A stretch of 64,000 bases of DNA from Massilia sp. ZL223 (GTDB lineage: Bacteria > Pseudomonadota > Gammaproteobacteria > Burkholderiales > Burkholderiaceae_D). This document shows positions 59,879-64,000 of this stretch, in pieces (position 1 is the first letter of the stretch; every line of letters starts with the position of its first letter). The translations under genes were made by a program, and so were the position numbers. The stretch spans positions 25,992-89,991 of the forward strand of contig NZ_JAGPWD010000025.1 of assembly GCF_018119395.1 (NCBI RefSeq), written 5' to 3'. The notes below the pieces were generated by a model. The model was not told where the DNA came from and made no database searches. It saw only the letters and a program-made list of their open reading frames with translations.

Positions 59879-60577
59879 TCAGCCCGGGATCTTCAAGCCC
59901 CTGGCCACCGCCGGACGCGCGCGGAAGCGCTCCAGCGCGGCGTTCAGGTGCGGGAAGTCCTTGAAGCCGACCAGCTCGCCCGCATCGTAGAAGCCGACCA
60001 GGTTGTTCACCCACGGGAAGGTCGCGATGTCCGCGATCGTGTACTCCTCCCCTGCGATCCACGCATGCTTCGCCAGCTGGCTTTCGAGCACGCCGAGCAG
60101 GCGTTTTGATTCGTTGACGTAACGGTCGCGCGGCCGCTTGTCTTCATACTCCCGGCCGGCGAACTTGTGGAAGAAGCCGAGCTGGCCGAACATCGGGCCG
60201 ACGCCGCCCATCTGGAACATCACCCACTGGATCACCTGGTAGCGCGCGGCCGGATCGGCAGGCAGGAACTTGCCGGTCTTCTCCGCCAGGTAGATCAGGA
60301 TGGCGCCCGATTCGAACAGCGGCAGCGGCCTGCCGCCAGGTCCGTCGGGATCGACGATCGCCGGGATCTTGTTGTTCGGGTTCAGTGACAGGAAGGCCGG
60401 CGAGAGCTGGTCGTTGGTCTCGAAGCTGACCTTGTGCGGCTCATAGGGCAGCCCGGTTTCCTCCAGCATGATCGACACCTTGACGCCGTTGGGCGTGGGC
60501 AGCGAGTACAGCTGCAGGCGCTCGGGATGCTGGGCCGGCCATTTGGCGGCGATGGGGAAGGCAGACAGATCGGTCAT
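59879..60577 (-). CDS. glutathione S-transferase family protein (YfcG/YghU-like)
   Basis: 232 residues from ATG 60577. The thioredoxin-like N-terminal domain reads LQLYSLPTPNGVKVSIMLEE, with the Thr-Pro-Asn-Gly active-site loop found in the nu-class enzymes YfcG and YghU, and NNKIPAIVDPDG as the cis-Pro glutathione site, then FESGAILIYLAEKTG. The helical C-terminal domain has YTIADIATFPWV. Nu-class members reduce disulfides and organic peroxides with glutathione. The wrbA gene follows on the same strand, and both deal with redox stress. Confidence 0.85.
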   Translation of the reverse strand: MTDLSAFPIAAKWPAQHPERLQLYSLPTPNGVKVSIMLEETGLPYEPHKVSFETNDQLSPAFLSLNPNNKIPAIVDPDGPGGRPLPLFESGAILIYLAEKTGKFLPADPAARYQVIQWVMFQMGGVGPMFGQLGFFHKFAGREYEDKRPRDRYVNESKRLLGVLESQLAKHAWIAGEEYTIADIATFPWVNNLVGFYDAGELVGFKDFPHLNAALERFRARPAVARGLKIPG

Positions 60578-60627
60578 GGTAGTCGTCGCACATCGTAGTG
60601 ATTGAGACAACGACAATACCAAAGTTC

Positions 60628-60648
60628 GCCCCGCCTTGCCGGCGGGGC
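60628..60648. terminator. hairpin between GST and wrbA
   Basis: GCCCCGCC (60628-60635) and GGCGGGGC (60641-60648) form a perfect 8-bp stem with a 5-base loop. On the plus strand a T-rich tail (TTCGTTTTCCTT) follows. Because wrbA ends at 60669 on the minus strand, the hairpin lies just after its stop. Confidence 0.5.
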
Positions 60649-60668
60649 TTCGTTTTCCTTGCGGCCGT

Positions 60669-61268
60669 TCAGCCGAACAGCTTGATGGCGGTCTTCGCGA
60701 TCAGTTCGCCCTGGTGACGGGCGCCGCCGAGGTCGATCTCGCTGGGCTGGCGTTCCCCTTTGCCGCCGGCGATCGTCGTGGCGCCGTAGGGGCTGCCGCC
60801 GACGATCTCGTCGAGCGACATCTGGCCCTGGTAGCTGTACGGCAGGCCGACGATGGTCATCCCGAAGTGCAGCAGGTTGGTGATGATCGAGAACAGGGTC
60901 GCTTCCTGGCCGCCGTGCTGGGTCGCGGTCGAGGTGAAGGCGCCGCCCACCTTGCCGTTGAGCGCGCCGCGCGCCCACAGGCCGCCGGTCTGGTCGAGGA
61001 AGGACGCCATCTGGCCCACCATGCGGCCGTAGCGGGTGGGCGCCCCGACGATGATCGCATCGTAGTGCTCCAGCTCCTCCACCCTGGCGATGGGCGCGGC
61101 CTGCTGCAGCTTGAAGTGGGCCTTGGTGGCGATGTCATCGGGGACCGTCTCGGGCACGCGCTTCACGTCGACCGTGGCGCCGGCCGCGCGCGCCCCTTCG
61201 GCGACCGCGTTGGCCATGGTTTCGATATGCCCGTAGGTCGAGTAATACAGTACCAGTACCTTTGCCAT
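60669..61268 (-). CDS. wrbA: NAD(P)H:quinone oxidoreductase WrbA
   Basis: A 199-residue flavodoxin-like FMN protein from ATG 61268, with CGGAGG before it. Key features are the phosphate loop [17 protein letters not shown] contacts in [14 protein letters not shown], and [14 protein letters not shown] and [11 protein letters not shown] around the isoalloxazine site. It performs two-electron quinone reduction, avoiding semiquinone radicals. It is a tetramer in other species. The neighbour GST suggests an oxidative or electrophile stress context. Confidence 0.92.
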   Translation of the reverse strand: MAKVLVLYYSTYGHIETMANAVAEGARAAGATVDVKRVPETVPDDIATKAHFKLQQAAPIARVEELEHYDAIIVGAPTRYGRMVGQMASFLDQTGGLWARGALNGKVGGAFTSTATQHGGQEATLFSIITNLLHFGMTIVGLPYSYQGQMSLDEIVGGSPYGATTIAGGKGERQPSEIDLGGARHQGELIAKTAIKLFG

Positions 61269-61383
61269 TGTCCTGCCTCCGTTCTGATGGTGGATGGGCT
61301 GCCTCAGCCCATAGCATACGGCCAATGGCCGCGCCGCCGCAGCACGCTTGGCTCATCCGAAGGAGGCGGACGGCCGACGCCGG

Positions 61384-62019
61384 TCAGCCTTGCTGGACGG
61401 TCCTCGGCTGGAAGGTGACGCCGGGGGCCGTGCACTGCTCGACCGGCTGCGGCTTGCCTCCCGAGGCTTTGCGGACATAGCACTCGTCGAACACCGAGCA
61501 ATAGCAAGCCGAATAGGTGATGTCCTTCATCTGGCGGTGCAGCGTGTCGAAGCGTGGGTTCGACTCATCCGGCTCCGGCCAGCTGAACATCACCAGCGAT
61601 CCGCCGGGACGAACCAGCGAATCGTCGACCCCGCCACGCATGTTCATGCCATTGAAGTTGCCGCCCGCGCCAGCGCAGCAGGCCTGGGCGAGCGCGCTCA
61701 GGTCGGCGACCGGCTGCCCCTTGAAGAAGAACTGGACCCACTCGATCCGTGCCGGGCCGACGCCGTTGTTCTGCATTTCATACGAGACCATCCGGCGAAA
61801 GCTCTTCTTTTCTTCGGACGGCATCGTGGAGGTCGAACGCATCAGTTCGAGATAGGGGTAGCTGTTGGCGGCGACCAGCTTTTCCATCGAGTGCGCCGAG
61901 TGCAGGCCCAGCCACAATGAGACGAGCGACACGATCGCGGCGGCGACCGCCAGTGTGATATCGAGCCAGCGGACACCGGTGCCGTGGGGATGGTGGTGAT
62001 GGTGGCTTTCGTGTTCCAA
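61384..62019 (-). CDS. hypothetical membrane-anchored protein with His-rich N-terminus
   Basis: 211 residues. The N-terminus has a metal-binding-like run HHHHHPHG (residues 6-13), followed by one membrane helix (LDITLAVAAAIVSLVSLWLG) and an extracytoplasmic domain with several Cys (QACCAGAGG, SACYCSVFDECYVRK, EQCTAPG) that may form disulfides. EYEMQNNGVGPARIEWVQFF-like sequence (SYEMQNNGVGPARIEWV) suggests a beta domain. No family is recognised. It stands upstream of wrbA on the same strand after 115 bases. Confidence 0.6.
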   Translation of the reverse strand: MEHESHHHHHPHGTGVRWLDITLAVAAAIVSLVSLWLGLHSAHSMEKLVAANSYPYLELMRSTSTMPSEEKKSFRRMVSYEMQNNGVGPARIEWVQFFFKGQPVADLSALAQACCAGAGGNFNGMNMRGGVDDSLVRPGGSLVMFSWPEPDESNPRFDTLHRQMKDITYSACYCSVFDECYVRKASGGKPQPVEQCTAPGVTFQPRTVQQG

Positions 62020-62116
62020 GGCGGCTCCTCGCGCGGGTCAAAGACCCGCAAGTATAGCGAGGAGTTGCCTGAATGCTACTCCCGCGGCGCAGATTATGCG
62101 CGCCGGGTAAAGGGAC

Positions 62117-63016
62117 TCAGATCCAGTAGATCAGCGCGGCCAGGCCGACGATCAGGGCGATGCGGGTCAGGTTGTAGGCGGTCTTGTTCCAGGCCTTGAA
62201 GCGGCGGCGGTACTGGCCGGCATAGAAGGAAATGCGGAACAGCTTGCTGACCAGGCCGACCTGGTCGCCGGTCTCGTTGGGCGAGGCGGCGGCGGTCATC
62301 AGTGTGCGGCCGAGCCAGCGGTTGACGCCCTGCATCCAGCGGAAGCGCATCGGACGCTCGACGTCGCAGAACAGGATTACGCGGTCGCTCTCGCTGCCGT
62401 TGATGGCCCAGTGGATGAAAGTCTCGTCGAAGACGACGCCCTCGCCGTCGCGCCAGCTGTGGCGTTCGCCGTCGACTTCGATGAAGCAGCGGTCGTCGTT
62501 CGGGGTCGCCAGGCCCAAGTGGTAGCGCATCGAGCCGGCATAGGGATCGCGGTGCGGGTTCAGCTTGCCGCCTGGCGGCAGCTCGGCGAACATCGCGGCC
62601 TTGACCGAAGGGATCGACTGCAGCAGCGCATAGGTCTGCGGGCACAGACGCTCGGCCGAGGGGTGGCTGGCGTCGTACCACTTGAGGTAGAAGCGCTTCC
62701 AGCCGTTCTTGAAGAAGGAGTTGAAGCCGGCATCGTCGTTCTGTTCGGCGGCCTTGATCTTCTTGAGGGCGAGCAGGTTTTCGGCTTCGGCGCGGATGAC
62801 CTGCCAGTTGTCCTGCAGGCGCTGCAGTTCGGGGAATTCGCTCAGCGGAATGTAGGGCGTGGCCGGCACCCGCGAGAACTTATGCATGAAGATGTTGATC
62901 GGCGCCATGAACGACGAATGGTCGAACAGCTGGCGACGGAAAGGCAGGCGTACCCGTCCGCGGAAATGGATGTGCAGGATCGAGAGGAAATAAAAACCAA
63001 CCACTGCCCACTTCAT
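62117..63016 (-). CDS. lpxO: LpxO-type aspartyl/asparaginyl beta-hydroxylase (lipid A hydroxylase)
   Basis: 299 residues from ATG 63016, behind a clear GGAGG. An N-terminal membrane helix (MKWAVVGFYFLSILHIHFRG) precedes an Fe(II)/2-oxoglutarate oxygenase fold: GGKLNPHRDPYAGSMRYHLGL contains the His-x-Asp iron site and Arg, IEVDGERHSWRDGEGVVFDETFIHW has the second His region, and a C-terminal helix (ALIVGLAALIYWI) anchors it. LpxO adds an S-2-hydroxyl to the secondary myristate of lipid A. The length matches Salmonella LpxO (about 302). Confidence 0.87.
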   Translation of the reverse strand: MKWAVVGFYFLSILHIHFRGRVRLPFRRQLFDHSSFMAPINIFMHKFSRVPATPYIPLSEFPELQRLQDNWQVIRAEAENLLALKKIKAAEQNDDAGFNSFFKNGWKRFYLKWYDASHPSAERLCPQTYALLQSIPSVKAAMFAELPPGGKLNPHRDPYAGSMRYHLGLATPNDDRCFIEVDGERHSWRDGEGVVFDETFIHWAINGSESDRVILFCDVERPMRFRWMQGVNRWLGRTLMTAAASPNETGDQVGLVSKLFRISFYAGQYRRRFKAWNKTAYNLTRIALIVGLAALIYWI

Positions 63017-63126
63017 CACGTCCTCCATCTCAGCCGGGTTGCGGCTGGCTTGCTTGATCAAGGACGCAGGATACCATAACGGCTTCCTGACCGGGCGGGT
63101 CAGGCCGTATCTCAGAGGCAACATGC

Positions 63127-63198
63127 CACGCCGGAATCCGGTCGCTACGCGGGCTGCGCGCGGGTTCCGGCGTGCTGTCTTGGCCCGGCTTGCCGGGC
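63127..63198. repeat. two hairpins, REP-like, after the gene at 63217
   Basis: CACGCCGGAA (63127-63136) pairs with TTCCGGCGTG (63165-63174), a 10-bp stem over a GC-rich loop. GCCCGGC-TT-GCCGGGC (63183-63198) is a second perfect hairpin. They lie in the 63017-63216 gap between two minus-strand genes, which otherwise holds nothing recognised. They resemble repetitive extragenic palindromes and could end transcription of the upstream small gene. Confidence 0.45.
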
Positions 63199-63216
63199 GC
63201 GAAGTCTATACGCGGC

Positions 63217-63444
63217 TTAATGCAGCACGGACGTCATCGCATAACCTTTTTCGGCGATCTGGCCGCTCAGGTTCTCGATATCAAAATCCGGCAACTGGCT
63301 GGCGCCATCATCGACCTCGTAGGCGCGGGTTTCGATCTCCCAGTCGGTGTTGGTGGCTTCTTCAGGAATATTCTTGGCTTCGGGTACTGCCAGGTACGAG
63401 TACTTCCCGTCTCGTTCTGCTCTGCGGTAAATATCCAGGCGCAT
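63217..63444 (-). CDS. small conserved hypothetical protein (possibly DUF6139)
   Basis: 75 residues, acidic and soluble: MRLDIYRRAERDGKYSYLAV, then a helix-rich middle and SQLPDFDIENLSGQIAEKGY. The order of a strand-turn-strand followed by short helices resembles the small DUF6139 proteins of Oxalobacteraceae, a guess from memory. A possible ribosome site (AAGAGGACAAC) precedes the ATG at 63444. Function is unknown. Confidence 0.6.
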   Translation of the reverse strand: MRLDIYRRAERDGKYSYLAVPEAKNIPEEATNTDWEIETRAYEVDDGASQLPDFDIENLSGQIAEKGYAMTSVLH

Positions 63445-63555
63445 AGTGTTGTCCTCTTGTCAAAACCCGCTGTCCGGATGACAGCGGGCGGTTCCACAGT
63501 AGAAGATCGAGGCCCGGTCGTCTGTTAATTGGCCCACACTCAGCCGAGCAGCTGA

Positions 63556-63756
63556 TCAGCGGCCGGGCGAATAGCCGAGCACCCGGGCCGGCAGCAGCAC
63601 GATGGCGCGCAGCAGTTCGAACACGGCTTCGACACCGATGCCGAGCAGCCGGAACGGCAGCAGCAGGAGCCAGACGAGCGGATACAGCACCAGGGCCAGC
63701 AGCGCGATCGGCCAGCACAGGAACAGCAGGACCAGCCACAGCAGGAAACTCAGCAT
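63556..63756 (-). CDS. small membrane protein
   Basis: 66 residues from ATG 63756, with GGAGCGAACA before it; an alternative ATG at 63768 lies before this ribosome site and is less likely. Two hydrophobic segments (LSFLLWLVLLFLCWPIALLA and LVLYPLVWLLLLPFRLL) and an amphipathic tail make a hairpin membrane protein. No motif is recognised. It lies alone near the right edge. Confidence 0.55.
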   Translation of the reverse strand: MLSFLLWLVLLFLCWPIALLALVLYPLVWLLLLPFRLLGIGVEAVFELLRAIVLLPARVLGYSPGR

Positions 63757-63913
63757 TGTTCGCTCCATGTCGAAAGGGACAGCATGGACAGCGTAAGTAT
63801 TTACGAGGCTGGGCTCAACTGGCTTGCGATAGAGGGTCGAAAAATCGGGGTGAATGGGGGAATTTCGGGGGTAACTGGTGCGGAGGTGTTAGTGGTTTGC
63901 CAAAAACTTGGGC

Positions 63914-63997
63914 CCCGGCCTTCGCCGGGACGACGTGCCAGGGCTGCGGACCGCAGTGCTTCAACGGGCCGCTCGCCCCAAGACCGTCGTCCCGGCG
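63914..63997. repeat. REP-like inverted repeat at the right edge
   Basis: CCCGGC-CTTC-GCCGGG (63914-63929) is a perfect hairpin. An outer 13-bp inverted repeat, CGCCGGGACGACG (63923-63935) and its complement at 63985-63997, flanks 49 bases that contain CTGCGG-A-CCGCAG. The string CTTCGCCGGGACGACG is common between genes in many proteobacteria. The copy may continue beyond the window. I saw no gene in 63757-64000. Confidence 0.6.
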
Positions 63998-64000
63998 CAG

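Overview
The window reads as a stretch of chromosome from a high-GC betaproteobacterium, most like Oxalobacteraceae (Massilia or a close relative). This is inferred from the high GC with few AT-rich gaps, a burkholderial-type porin, the CX14CX2C form of QueE, YsnF/YflT-type stress proteins, LpxO, and many small proteins of a kind common in that family. I recognised no rRNA, tRNA, CRISPR array or insertion sequence. Most genes are ordinary chromosomal genes in short operons.

Layout. 1-790: three small minus-strand genes, two of them DUF5985-like membrane proteins and one cut by the window edge. 973-6293: a secreted nuclease, a small conserved protein, and a stress trio built from YflT-like, DUF2382 and tandem C-terminal repeat modules. 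6367-11390: minus-strand M16 protease, PAS-diguanylate cyclase, and a histidine-kinase-like protein that lacks the phosphoacceptor histidine. 11584-16446: queE, queD and tadA (wobble-base modification), then an overlapping operon of alpha/beta hydrolase, LD-carboxypeptidase and FAD oxidoreductase. 16609-26541: an ABC-F protein and a region rich in NAD metabolism (nadA, nadC, a sirtuin, nadB, pnuC). 26531-27993: a disordered protein and two proteins likely to bind copper.

28028-36000 looks accessory. A lone tyrosine recombinase sits behind a near-perfect LexA box. It is followed by five copies of a palindromic 14-bp core, the last of which lies inside the 3' end of a small gene. Slipin/NfeD, a HAF-repeat/PKD exoprotein and a PP2C-like phosphatase follow.

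36005-42572 is the most interesting metabolic locus: ROK sugar kinase, CutC-family protein, a complete polar amino-acid ABC transporter, an atypical glycosylasparaginase, and a convergent LacI-type regulator. A perfect LacI-type palindrome lies before the transporter. I infer import and breakdown of a glycosylated asparagine such as GlcNAc-Asn.

43424-47563 is a gluconate module (gntR, gntK, MFS transporter, porin) with a matching operator. 47632-52076: a membrane protein, CPBP protease with a MarR regulator, an Rrf2-type regulator with a dyad operator, and a secreted GH16 beta-glucanase under a strong promoter with two LacI-type operators. 52136-63756: housekeeping and accessory enzymes (ketoglutarate semialdehyde dehydrogenase, a COG3903-type regulator, RlhA, GST, WrbA, LpxO) and small proteins. 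The right edge carries REP-like hairpins.

Everything here comes from reading the sequence. Family names rest on motif recognition, not on database searches.
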